From Lichenostomus cassidix (Eukaryota; Chordata; Aves; Passeriformes; Meliphagidae), in assembly GCA_008360975.2 (NCBI GenBank), contig CM039199.1:3612530-3676529 (forward strand): DNA of 64,000 nt, written 5' to 3'. Shown piece by piece: positions 54,601 through 63,615 of the stretch. The notes beneath the pieces were generated by a model. The model saw nothing but the letters and a program-made list of their open reading frames with translations. It searched no databases and had not been told where the DNA came from. The position numbers were made by a program, and so were the translations under genes. How positions within the stretch are numbered: the stretch's first letter is position 1; the number at the start of each line of letters is the position of its first letter.

Positions 54601-57600
54601 CGGATTTTACATCGTCCTGCAGGTCAGATGGTGGTGTCTTTAATTTTTGTGTGGTTAAAAGGGAGATGTCGTCTGCCAGCCGCAGCTCAGTTCATCAAAA
54701 CATATGGGCAATTACTTTGTAAACCATATTGGGGCACTACAAACTCTGACCTCGTGCACAGCAGGCTCCCAAATACCACAGACTGCCTGAGACAGGCTGA
54801 TCCAACCTGCCTCAGGCACTAAGAATTACAAGTAAATTTACACCTGAAAATTACGCACTGTTACCAATCAAGCTTAATCTACGGGCTAAAGCAAGAGGGG
54901 AGGGAAAATGTAGTAGAAAGTAGAGCTGGATTTAAATAGGAGCAAACTGCCATCATAACTTTGCCCTCTGCCCCCTCCTCAAAATGGGAGGATAGAAGAA
55001 ACAAAGACATTTTTGATCTCTTGTATAGCATTCCTGTAGAAAAGTAGAAGAAAGATTTTTACTAATGATGTTTCCGTCCTCTTGCCTACAGCATGTGGCA
55101 CAAAGGAGCAGAGTGGGATTCAATGGATGTATTTCTTATAAAGGAATGGTCACTCCTCAAAAGAGGCAACCTTTGTAGCTCAAACCACTTACTTCTTGGC
55201 AAGTGACCCCACATCTTGACACCAAGTAGTCTTGGCAGTTCTGTGTACTTCTGGCTTCTCAGGTGCCCTTTGTATTGTGCCAGAGATGCTCATTGCTCTG
55301 TGTGCTGCTGTCTTTCTCTGGATCCTGTGAGGAACTAGCAGAATCAGGAGAAGCAGTGCCAGACCTCCCATGCAAGGAGTTACCTGTGGACATGAGGTTG
55401 GTTAGATCAAGGATATCTGTTTTCTCATAGTGAGAACTCCACAGCAATTCAAATTCTGTTAGAACCACATATTAGAAAATTGCAGATATGTTCAGAAATA
55501 GATGTGTGCTGGTTTATGTCATCTTCGTAAAGAAAAATAGTGACTTTGGTGACTTTGGAGGAAAGATAACAGATCCTCCCTCCCATCACACATATACATG
55601 ATTGCTCCTCCCTCTGATTTTAGAGAAAAGCATGTGAAGAAAGAAAACTGTACTGTAGTACTCTGGCCACAAACACAAGAATCACCGATGCAGTCACCAG
55701 GGTTATCTGAATAGCATCAGTGTTACTCCAGTAAATATTCTGCCCCACTCACCTGCATGTGCTAGTTGATTTTGTATACAAGACATGAGGCTCTGAAAAA
55801 GTGCTTCCAAAGCACTGGGTGTCTCCATGAGACACATCATGGTGACATGACCAGAAGAGATTATTCTCTTAAAACCCTCAAATAATAGAAGTTGTTCCCA
55901 ACAGCATTCCAGAAAATGGGTGCTACCATATAATGATCATTTCACCTTCAAATTCCTCTGTTTGAGGAGGCCTTGGCACAGTGACTACCATTCCAAATGT
56001 GTCCTCAGGTAAGAGGAACACCAGCACCTGCCCTGGCTGCATGCAATTTCACCTACACCTAACAGAGCTAGGCAAAAATCTGCCACTTGTCCTGCAGGAA
56101 AACTTCTAAACACCATGTTCGTGACCTGTCAGAGTGTAGAAAGTCCTTCCACTGCTCACCTTTAATGCAATGAACACAAAGAATCCAAACCCCAGTGATG
56201 ATTTTGGTGTTACACTGAATGGAAGTGAGTGACTCACCCTGAATGCCCAATGCCAGTCACCTGTGATTTTTGCCATGCTAGCTGCCAGCATATAACCACA
56301 GCCACTGCAAGCAACAGAAAGGAATGTTCAGTAAGCACCAATGAATTCTGGATGGCTGAAATGACATGTCTTGCCAGCTAAGCAGTGCACACAGAAGGTT
56401 CTGTCATAGTTTTCCAAAGGGATAAACACACCCTCATGGTCTGTGCTGGTCTATTTGCCAGCCAGTATTAAAAAGAGAGACTAAGCTCCTCAGAGCAGAC
56501 TTGAGACAGTGACAGTAATGTCCCAGGTTTCCCCTGGAATACATATTCTGTAGAATGACACTGCAAACCTGGATCAAACAGCCCATAAAACAGTTTATTA
56601 CCTACTCCTTTCTGTGCTAGCCACAGGAATTATGCCCTGCAGGAATTTCTTTAGTTTTAATCTGCCTTCTGGGCCCAGCTTTGGCTGCCTGCTCTTATAG
56701 AGTATGCCTCTAAGCTACTTGAAAAGCCCTTCTCCTCCTTTTCTTCAGACACAGTGTCAATTTAACTAAAAGAGGAGAGGGAAGTACCAGTTCTTCCTTG
56801 AAAGAAGAAGAACTGGAGGTTCTTGAAAAGAAGAATGGAGGGTTCTTGAAAAATGTGTCAAATAAACAAATATCTAAAAGCTTTTGTCTCCTAAAACACA
56901 GAAATAAATTACATACTCTCATGCCCACATTTCTTTTAGAATTGATTCATTATTTTATTTAAAGCCAGAGTTTCCAGAGTTTAGATTGTCCCTAAAAATG
57001 TTGGGGGAAAAAAGCAAACTTTTTTCAAGGTAAGTAGAGAAATACACCTAATCAGCTCTATTCAAACTTGCTAAGGAAGTGACAAATCCCTTTGCAAAAG
57101 CCAGGGCAGATATACATCGAAATTAATCTGATTCGGGCTCAGGGTATATTGAATTGCAGGTGTGGTCAGACAGAATTTCAAAAGGCCACTAGCAAGAAAA
57201 CTAACCTTCCCACTGGAATGAAGATGTAGAAGATAGATAACACTGTGGTCCTTTTTCCTTCCTCAAACAGGTCTGCAATGATGGTAGGTGCTACAGTGGA
57301 GTAACTGGCAGAGCCAATGCCAACCAGGCCTCGTGAAAGAACAAATATACTGTAATGCTGTGAGGAAAAGACACATTATAGTAAAAAAAAAAAAAAAAGT
57401 CCATGCAAGACAGAAAGCTTACTGTTAAAGAGGGGAATTTTAGTGGATCAAATCTACCAGAATCAAACTGTCTTTTGGCTATGTCTGTATTCCTTTCACT
57501 CACACCTGCTCCCCTCACATCTCACTGCTGGGCTTTCTCTTTCTGCACAGCAGTGACTTCTCAGAGTGACAACCAGAGGGAATCTCAGGATAGGGTGCAT

Positions 57601-60600
57601 AGAGCACATGCTTGCCCAAAAGTCTACCACACTGTAAGGTCATAAACAACAAATATTCAGGACAAAGATAAAATCCCATCAATTGCAACAACAACGTGTG
57701 GGTTCTCTGTTGCCTAGGCTGGATTCCAGCATCCTATAAGGCATTCCCACATGGAGTACATTTAGTCCAGGCTTGAGGCTCAGGAAATGAGGGGTTACTG
57801 ATGCTTTTCCAAATGTGGTTAAGAAGGACTCTATCAAGTCCTTCAAGAAGTATGCAGGTCATTTTCATAGCACCCTCTAAAAAAGCAACATACCGACTCA
57901 GTGATGAATGAGCTCCCTAAGGTGACACCAGACCAGAAGAAAATCCCAGCTGCAAGGATGATTTTCCTGCTGTAGCGATCTCCAAGGTATCCAAAGATGG
58001 GGGCAGCCAGCATGTAACACAAGGTGAAGACTGGAAATCCAACAATGAGCAAAGACAATATTGGTCCAATTATTTTTGTTGTATGTATTGCTCACCCCTC
58101 AGATAAACTCAGGCTGTGTTTAAGGCAGGGGTTAAAAGCAGGCTGAGTTTATAGGAGTAAGAGTGGGATTGATATTTGGAAAAACACAAATGCAGAATCA
58201 AAACACCTATACAAAAACAAGATGTGTGTGAATTACTGAAGCTCTGTATTTCTTGAATGAAGAGAATTTCTTTATTTTGTCTGTGGGATTTTTGAAGGAC
58301 TCTATTCCAGTCTGACTTTCAGTTTTGCATTATATTCAGCTTGCCCACAAGTGGAAGTGAGCAATACCACATAAAAGGAGGAACTAGAAGAGGTAAGTAA
58401 CTGGACTGTGTTTTAGAAGCTCAGAGGAGAAAGGCAAAGTCAACTGAATTGAGGAGATTTTATTACCTGTTTGCAGTAGACCTGTCTTCCCATCACTAAG
58501 TCCAAAGTATTTCTGTATATCCAACAGGATCCCTGCAACAGAGACAGACACTGAGTGACAGCAGAGTACCCTGCTCATTCTCATAACTGCCAACTCAAAA
58601 CCAGTGCTGGCCAAGAACTCCAGCACATTTAATTTATAGTTTAGATGTAAGCCATTACTCTACCACAAGAACAAGATGCACAGGGAATTAAAAATTCTTA
58701 TCGCTATAGAAAAAATTAATGATCTTCCACTATAAGGGTCTTATGAAGAGTCTCTGTTTCAACCATACCTGTTCTGTTTCTTTTGCACCATTAGCACCTA
58801 AGTACAAGAACAATTTAGAGTTCAAAGTTTAATGGACACGATGCAGAACAAAACAGTGACAACCTTTGGCACCTCATGGATGTTAAGACAAAAAGGTAAT
58901 TTTCATATCTATAGCATACCAAGGCTGCAGATCTTCCATCTCACCTATCTTGTATTTCTGATTTACATTGCTGAACAACAATTAAAAAGAGAAGATACTG
59001 CTTTGAAAAGGCCTAACTGTACTCCAGTATTGAAAGATATCAATTAAAAAAGGCATTTCTTCTCATGCCACTTTAGTTTTGTGAAAATAGGTAAAATCAT
59101 AACATCGTTAAGAGGATGAAACACCACCACTTGAGAGAACAAACTGTGTAATTTCTCTGCTGTGCTCACAGGAGCTCATCTGCAGCAGAAGGGAGCTGGG
59201 TGAGGTCAGCAAGAGGCACCCCTTCTCCCACAGAGTGTTTTACATGTTGTGCCATGAACTACACTGCTCCAGCCACTTCAAAGCATTGTGGGCTCAGCTA
59301 ATTTAAAGCTAAATCCATGTTCTCCCACAGTCCCCATGGCTACACATCAGTCCACTCCCTGCTTACTGATGTTACTTCAAGTCAGTGTAGATCAAGGTCC
59401 AGCCTAACAGCAGCTCCAGAGGTTTACAGCTGTTTTTCAATGACACTTGAACATATTTTACATTTAAGTGTTTCCTAATGGTTTCAGAAGTTTAAACAAG
59501 TGATTTAATTCAAACATTTTGCATCGTTAAAACAGGACAATCAACTGTATCTGTACTTCCTGGCAGCCAGTAATCAACACAGAAATACTGTATTACAGGA
59601 ATTCAGGTTTGGACTCATGGAGTATTCAGAACAAATCACAGCTAACAAGACTTGAACAGAACCACAACTTCATCTCAAGCTGACATTCACCCTGAGCACC
59701 ATTAAAATGTCATCCCCTCCACATAACTAAAATAACTGAACCTGCCAGTTGCTGGCAAATTACAAAGCATTGATTTGACCAGCTTGGTGACAGATCAGAG
59801 GGGAAAGATCTGCATGATCATTAGTTTTATCAAACTTAGTTAGCAGACAGTTAAGGGGAAGAGCTTGTTTTCTGTGATGCAAACTCTGTCAAAGCCTGAG
59901 AGCAAAACTACCCGGAAACCACAACTTTGTAACTGCTGCCAGTTCACTTCTAAACAGATACTCACACCTCCCCTTCCTCTCCTTCCTGTTGGCTGATATC
60001 GACAACATGGTCATACATTTGGACAGCCAAACTCAAAAGCACTGTTGCAAGAATTCTGCAGTGGCACTGAATTCTAGGAGTACATTGCTGTGGTATACAA
60101 ACTGCAGCTTACTGTCACCCCCATGGCCCAGGAGTCATAGAACTAAGTGAAAAGTGGTTTAGTCATACAATGTAATTAAAAGAGATGTTTCAAAGGCCTG
60201 GGCACTATCTCCACCTCTGCTCTTCATTCTTACATGTCCCTGAAGGTACCTCACTCACAAGAGCACGTTGGGAAAATTTAAGCTCTTAGCAGGTTCAGGA
60301 GCCCAGGAATAGTTCAAAGCCTGGAACGAGCCAAATGGCTTCTTGCACTTAACCCTTCCAAGGGGATACCCTTCCAGCACCCAAGTTCTTCCCTGGAGAT
60401 ATTTTCATCCCCTTCTGTCCCCTGCCCTTCTCCAAGGAAAGTTACTTGACAACAGAACTCATACACAGAAGTTTTTCACTAACAGCCTTGCAGTGTCATT
60501 CAGCATGCACTCCTACTGCACTCCTACTTGCTTCCTTCCCTCTTATTTGTGTGGCTAAAATGTACTGAAAAAAAATCTCAAACTCCTTAACACTCTCCAT

Positions 60601-61808
60601 TTTTAAAGATACTGACTGAATGTCTCAAAATTCTGAATGATCTAAGTAGGAAAATAATTACTTTGTGTACTGTAATTGGTATTAATTCCAACCGTAATAA
60701 TCCATCCTTTCAATTTTTTCACGGTTTTAAGACATTTCTGTTTCCCAGGCCACTCAGAAGCAAAATATAGCAATCTCACTACAAGTGTTTCCTCCTGTTT
60801 TCTAAATCAGATCCTTGGAATCATAGTAGATGCTTAGGAGTGATGCTAAATAGAAGAATTTATACAGACCACAATTTACATGGGAGAAAAAACACTTAGG
60901 TTTCCCTCCAGTTTACTGTAAGCAACTCCTTATTGTTTTCAGCTAGGGAAAAAATAGCTTAAAATTCACTTTTTGGAGGAAGGATATTATTAATTAGACA
61001 AGTCATAACTAGCATAGGGGATGCTTAAGGAAGTGGGTGTCTCTTCTTTTTCCACAATCATGTTCCACTTCCCATTGCAGAAATCACACAATTGCCAGCA
61101 GCTCACATGGAATTTAAGCCTCTAAGCAAACTAACATAGATAACAAAGTTATCACAAAGATAACATAGTTGTTGAACTTCTAATGGAGGGAATGGCATCA
61201 GTATTCTTCAAATAAAGGAAAACCATGTAGAATCTGCTAGATGAAAAGAAGGTCTTGTAAACTGCTGTGTACATAGAGAGAAACTCCTTAGTCAAATCTC
61301 TGTAGAATCCAGACACAAAAATAGAGCACACAGTTGCTCTGTATGCTAAATTCTGCTTACATTTTAAAATATTATATTTATAAGCATTCTACTAACTATT
61401 AATAACTAATAAATCATTCCTAGGTCTTTCCAGACTTATAACTGGAAGTTTCATTACGAATATAAAAAGGCTAAAGCAGATAAATGAGAAAAAGTAAAAA
61501 GACATCAAGTATATCCTTACTTTAGAAACATTTGTAGAGTAAGCAGAGCTGTTAAGAACTTACATTTCTTTTTCTTCAGAAGAGGAAAATAGGCTCTCAC
61601 CTGGCACAATGAACCAATCCATGAAATTTATTAAATTGCCAAAGCACAGCACAGTGACTACCAGGCAATCCCTCTTTGCTGGACTGCTCCTTGACACAGA
61701 CACTGATGAACACTGTGTCCCATCTGCTGCAGCAGCTCCGTAATTCTGTCCCTCAAGCAGTGGCTGGAGCAGCAAACCTGTGTCTTCATGTTCACAGGGG
61801 GGTTGCAT
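42511..61808 (-). CDS. SPNS3: SPNS3, spinster homolog 3 (MFS transporter), complete 11-coding-exon gene
   Basis: Spinster-family major facilitator protein, expected to have 12 membrane helices. Family members SPNS1 and SPNS2 export lysophospholipids and sphingosine-1-phosphate; the substrate of SPNS3 is not settled. I joined eleven exons (complement of 61601-61808, 58467-58532, 57894-58030, 57206-57357, 56238-56304, 55193-55383, 53121-53273, 49822-50011, 48033-48098, 43165-43263, 42511-42678); phases all agree and give 498 aa, near the human length of about 512. Landmarks: NLINFMDWF in TM1 (Asp64), the MFS loop [10 protein letters not shown] (105-114), [14 protein letters not shown] (145-158), [16 protein letters not shown] at the start of TM7, and [12 protein letters not shown] in exon 10. 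[14 protein letters not shown] and FMDWFI match SPNS3 better than SPNS1 or SPNS2 (remembered sequences). Residue 153 is Ser where SPNS1/2 carry Glu. An acidic di-leucine signal (EDTGLL, 8-13) suggests endolysosomal sorting. No frameshift or internal stop. Confidence 0.95.
43165..43263 (-). CDS. SPNS3: SPNS3 coding exon 10 (residues 411-443), TM11
   Basis: The acceptor is GCTCTGTTTCAG|TAC and the donor GGGGTT|GTAAGT. It encodes [20 protein letters not shown] and [24 protein letters not shown] is almost invariant in spinster proteins. It is in phase 0 at both ends. Confidence 0.95.
43264..48032 (-). other. SPNS3 intron 9 (about 4.8 kb)
   Basis: The largest intron. Unique AT-rich sequence with no recognisable mobile element. 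It contains a short inverted repeat at 47023-47059. Open frames such as 45222-45575 (plus) show no family resemblance. Confidence 0.7.
47023..47059. repeat. Short imperfect inverted repeat in SPNS3 intron 9
   Basis: TTTGGTTCA (47028-47036) pairs perfectly with TGAACCAAA (47042-47050) over a 5-base loop. ATGAA before it can pair with TTCAT after a 4-base bulge. Confidence 0.55.
48033..48098 (-). CDS. SPNS3: SPNS3 coding exon 9 (residues 389-410), TM10
   Basis: A 66-base exon with acceptor TTCTGTTTTTCAG|ATT and donor ATACTGCTG|GTAAGT. It encodes [20 protein letters not shown] and LL, matching the GE.LL..NWA...DIL block of the family. It is in phase 0 at both ends. The downstream intron (about 4.8 kb) is the longest in the gene. 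Confidence 0.94.
48228..48300. repeat. AT-rich palindromic patch beside the CR1 copy
   Basis: Contains ATATCTATAGATAT, a perfect 14-base palindrome, and imperfect direct copies of AGACCTAG and CCTAGRATATC. Unlike the surrounding intron in composition. Cause unknown. Confidence 0.5.
48433..48655 (+). mobile_element. CR1 LINE 3' fragment
   Basis: Strong match, from memory, to the 3' end of avian CR1: TTAGATTAGATATTAGGAAG, then TTGCCCAGAGAAGCTGTGGC, CATGTTGGACAGGAGCAACC, and the tail GTCCCTTCCAGCCCAAACC followed by GATTCTGTGATTCT octamer copies. 5'-truncated, as most CR1 copies are. It lies in SPNS3 intron 8, antisense to the gene. Moderately diverged, so an old insertion. Confidence 0.93.
49822..50011 (-). 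CDS. SPNS3: SPNS3 coding exon 8 (residues 325-388), TM8-TM9
   Basis: The acceptor is TTGTCACCAG|C and the donor TCCACTTTT|GTAAGT. It encodes [40 protein letters not shown] and [27 protein letters not shown] with a basic run is the cytoplasmic loop between TM8 and TM9. It completes a split Ser codon and ends in phase 0. Confidence 0.95.
52470..52479. repeat. Poly-G run (10 bases), SPNS3 intron 7
   Basis: Ten G in a row in CCTAGGT(G)10AAAG. Confidence 0.9.
52945..52960. repeat. (AAAC)n repeat, SPNS3 intron 7
   Basis: Four AAAC-type units, short simple repeat. Confidence 0.8.
53121..53273 (-). CDS. SPNS3: SPNS3 coding exon 7 (residues 274-325), TM7
   Basis: The acceptor is TGCCTTTCAG|C and the donor CTAACAG|GTGAGC. 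It encodes [20 protein letters not shown] and then [20 protein letters not shown] and [10 protein letters not shown]. The [10 protein letters not shown] stretch is one of the strongest family matches. The Cys-rich extracellular loop (PPCLQESCN) follows TM7. It enters and ends in phase 2. Confidence 0.95.
54099..54156. repeat. Two-copy 29-bp tandem duplication (intron 6)
   Basis: Two neighbouring copies of TTGC..AAGGAAAAGAAAAT, offset by 29 bases with a few differences. A simple local duplication. Confidence 0.6.
54425..54622. promoter_or_regulatory. CpG-rich patch inside SPNS3 intron 6
   Basis: A run of about 200 bases with many CpGs (GCGGGCAGCGCGGAGC, GGCGCAGC, GAGCGGC) in an otherwise AT-rich, CpG-poor intron. 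On the plus strand it ends at a consensus-like donor, GTCCTGCAG|GTCAGA (exon edge 54622). It could be an internal promoter, an antisense transcript start or an enhancer. No coding similarity in any frame. Confidence 0.35.
55193..55383 (-). CDS. SPNS3: SPNS3 coding exon 6 (residues 211-274), TM6 and central loop
   Basis: The acceptor is CATGTCCACAG|GTA and the donor CCAAGAA|GTAAGT. It encodes TM6 ([13 protein letters not shown]) followed by the long cytoplasmic loop between the two MFS halves, which is basic and Ser/Thr-rich, and then the conserved [12 protein letters not shown] lead-in to TM7. The loop diverges from mammals, as is usual in this family. It ends in phase 2. Confidence 0.92.
56238..56304 (-). 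CDS. SPNS3: SPNS3 coding exon 5 (residues 188-210)
   Basis: The acceptor is TTGCTTGCAG|T and the donor TTCAGG|GTGAGT. It encodes [20 protein letters not shown] and AFR, matching the SGLGY.LGS.V....G.W.WALR block in TM5 of the family. It completes the split Ser codon from exon 4 and ends in phase 0. Confidence 0.93.
56807..56853. repeat. Two-copy 23/24-bp tandem duplication (intron 4)
   Basis: GAAGAACTGGAGGTTCTTGA is followed at once by GAAGAATGGAGGGTTCTTGA, each plus a short A run. Purine-rich local duplication between exons 5 and 4. Confidence 0.65.
57206..57357 (-). CDS. SPNS3: SPNS3 coding exon 4 (residues 138-188)
   Basis: The acceptor is TTTTCCTCACAG|CAT and the donor GTGGGAAG|GTTAGT. 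It encodes TM4 and the start of TM5: [20 protein letters not shown], then [20 protein letters not shown] and [14 protein letters not shown]1 and SPNS2 have GEASY where this protein has GSASY. The remembered human SPNS3 also has Ser there. It ends in phase 2. Confidence 0.94.
57383..57398. repeat. Poly-A run (16 bases) near exon 4 acceptor
   Basis: Sixteen A on the plus strand, that is poly-T on the SPNS3 sense strand, 25 bases upstream of the exon 4 acceptor. It may act as part of the polypyrimidine tract and is likely length-polymorphic. Confidence 0.9.
57894..58030 (-). CDS. SPNS3: SPNS3 coding exon 3 (residues 92-137)
   Basis: The acceptor is GGATTTCCAG|TC and the donor GAGTCG|GTATGT. It encodes TM2, the MFS signature loop [10 protein letters not shown] and TM3 ([17 protein letters not shown]). 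It enters in phase 1 and ends in phase 0. The downstream intron is about 0.54 kb and has a 16-base poly-A run (plus strand) close to the exon 4 acceptor. Confidence 0.94.
58467..58532 (-). CDS. SPNS3: SPNS3 coding exon 2 (residues 70-92)
   Basis: The acceptor is TCTCTGTTGCAG|GG and the donor CAAACAG|GTAATA. It encodes [20 protein letters not shown], the conserved VLLDIQ..F.(I/V)SD..AGLLQT block between TM1 and TM2 of spinster proteins. It enters and leaves in phase 1. Confidence 0.93.
58533..61600 (-). other. SPNS3 intron 1 (about 3.1 kb)
   Basis: Begins with donor GTGAGAG and ends with TTGCAG. AT-rich unique sequence. I see no repeat element, coding exon or RNA gene. A short clustered motif (ATAACA/GTTATC copies) lies near 61134-61170. 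Confidence 0.7.
61601..61808 (-). CDS. SPNS3: SPNS3 coding exon 1 (residues 1-70)
   Basis: Starts at the ATG at 61808, reading [20 protein letters not shown] at the N terminus. It carries a low-complexity cytoplasmic tail, an acidic di-leucine motif at 8-13, and TM1 with [13 protein letters not shown]. The donor is CCAG|GTGAGAG and the exon ends in phase 1. The next in-frame Met is only M63, inside TM1, so this start is the only sensible one. The intron to the next exon is about 3.1 kb. Confidence 0.93.
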
Positions 61809-61964
61809 GTTGCCAGTGCAGACACTCAGCAGGGATGATGAAGCATTTCCTCACACCAAATTGGTGTGCTGGGGCTAGGAGGAACTTCAATCACTTCGGT
61901 CATTTCCGGCACTGAAGCACAACCACTGAGAACTGAAATGAAATGTCCCTTGCAGTCAGGAGAG
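61809..61964 (-). other. SPNS3: SPNS3 5' leader portion of first coding exon
   Basis: Upstream of the start codon there are two acceptor-like sites on the minus strand: TTCTATTTTAG ending at 61965, and ATTTCATTTCAG ending at 61933. The first coding exon therefore probably begins at 61964 or 61932 and is spliced to an upstream non-coding exon. The leader contains a complete short upstream ORF. Confidence 0.5.
61826..61903 (-). other. Upstream ORF (25 codons) in SPNS3 leader
   Basis: An ATG at 61903 opens a 25-residue frame beginning MTEVIEVPPSPSTPIW. Its TGA at 61826-61828 lies 17 bases before the SPNS3 start, in a different frame. The -3 base is a purine (GGAAATGA), a reasonable start context. 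If included in the mRNA it could reduce translation of SPNS3. Whether it is conserved or translated cannot be judged from this sequence. Confidence 0.4.
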
Positions 61965-63343
61965 CTAAAATAGAAAGAAGCTACAGTGCTGTGTTTTTGC
62001 AAAAGTGCTTAAGACCATGGCCTTGAAGATAAGGAAAAGTGAATGTAAACAAAAGCAAAGTAACCCATTTGGCACCCAAGAAATAAAAGTGCACAACTTT
62101 TAGTTGTGATCTCACATAAACTACAAATGCTAGAGTAACAATAATATTTGTTAATTTCTCAGTGAGTTGCTAAAGCTAAAAACAGTCTTTCTACAGAAGA
62201 AAGGGGAAGGAATAAAGAGAAGAACATTTGCTAGACCAGTACCTATTTTTTTTACTTGAGCCCTCCTTTGCCTCCATTTGTGCAACTCTAGACAAGTCAT
62301 TTGCTTTTTCTGCCCCTCAGGTTCTCACCACACACAATCCCTGGCCTTGAAAACAGGGCTGTGTGACCTTGTCCTGCCACCTGACCATTCCCTGCTCCCT
62401 GCTATCATCCACCTGCTTTGCACTGGCCAGATCTACTCCCAGAACAAAATCCTTCCCAGTAAGTTCCTGAGTTTTTAGGTCAAATCAGTACTCCAGACTA
62501 CGTGCTGGGGTTTGCTTGGTGTTCTTTGTGGGAGGAGAATATGGAACAAAACCAACCAACCAACAACCCAGCATGCGACAGTGAGAAAAGGAGATGGAAA
62601 CAAAACCACTCTTCCTCCCTGCTGCTGGAACTGTGCACATCCCACAGTTTTGAATTGTGCAAAGGGATTTCTTCCCCTTTCTCCCTCAAAACACAGGTCC
62701 AAAAGGGGAAGAGCAGAGGGCACAGGAAGGCATTCTTGTTCTTTTGGTGGATGTAGACACCTTTATTTGCCTTCTTTCTTCTGTCCACTCACATTTTTAG
62801 AAGTATTCAGTCACATGTCTTTTGAGCCATTTTGTGGATTACTAACTTCAGAACATAATTTACTTTTTGCACCCTGTTGAGAAAATTTCAAGTAAAAATT
62901 ACCAGCAAACTCTAAAGAGTTTAAGAGTGAGGCAGCTAGCTGGAATGAACACTGCTTATGGTTTATGACTCATGCATGAAGACAAGGGTCTGCGGTTGGG
63001 CTTTTCTGAAGGACTGTATTTCACACTTGTAGACTCACTGAGAAACAAGATAGCCCCTACTATTCTTGGCCCTTTTCTAAAAGACTCCTTTGCTTCCACG
63101 TGGTCAACACGAGTATTTAATTCTATCTTCTCTTTCTTCTATCTCCCTTTTTCCCTGCTATACACCACAGAATGTTCTCTGAGGAATGTCACATTATCCG
63201 TACATCCCGGCGCTTAATTAAACCAGCGAAGAGTTGTTTGAAAGCGCTTGGAAGCAATAACGAATCAGCATCATTCTGTAGAAATTACAAGTTTTATCTC
63301 CGCGCCCAACCGCAGACAAAGGAAAAGCAGAAAGAGCAATTAC
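61965..63343 (-). other. Probable SPNS3 leader intron
   Basis: Between the CpG-island donor and the leader acceptor. No coding similarity seen. It contains a short AACC repeat around 62548-62564 and a poly-T stretch near 62249. The open frames on both strands are short and unremarkable. Confidence 0.4.
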
Positions 63344-63615
63344 CTTCACTAATTGCAATGCCTTTGCGGAGCCCGGGCGGGCGGTGCGGTGCCGCGGCAC
63401 ACCGCTGGGTGGCGCTCCAAGCCCGGCGCGCTCCCGCCTGCGCTCCCTGTCCTTCCCAGGAATATTTTCCATGCTCGCTGCCCAGCACAGCGCAGACCTT
63501 GTAAGGAAGGAAGGCCTCGCGGGGCAGGAGTTAAACCTCATCAGGGTTTAACTCTCACTTTGGATAGTTTTAATGTCTCTTGATCCAAGCGTCCTCGGAG
63601 TTTCCCGGGCACACC
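63200..63615 (-). promoter_or_regulatory. SPNS3: CpG island, likely SPNS3 promoter and non-coding first exon
   Basis: This is the only long CpG-dense stretch near the 5' end of SPNS3, with its core at 63368-63440 (GCCCGGGCGGGCGG and GCCGCGGC among others). On the minus strand a good splice donor, AGTGAAG|GTAATT, has its exon edge at 63344. It would suit a non-coding exon 1 reading from the island and spliced to the leader at about 61.95 kb. The island could also serve a divergent plus-strand transcript. No TATA box stands out. Confidence 0.6.

Noticed and set aside
42511..61808. Assignment of the transporter to SPNS2 or SPNS1
   Set aside because: TM1 (FMDWFI), TM4 (GSASY) and TM7 ([16 protein letters not shown]) fit SPNS3. 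SPNS2 has LDRYTVAG, GEASY and SAVSFATGALG at these places.
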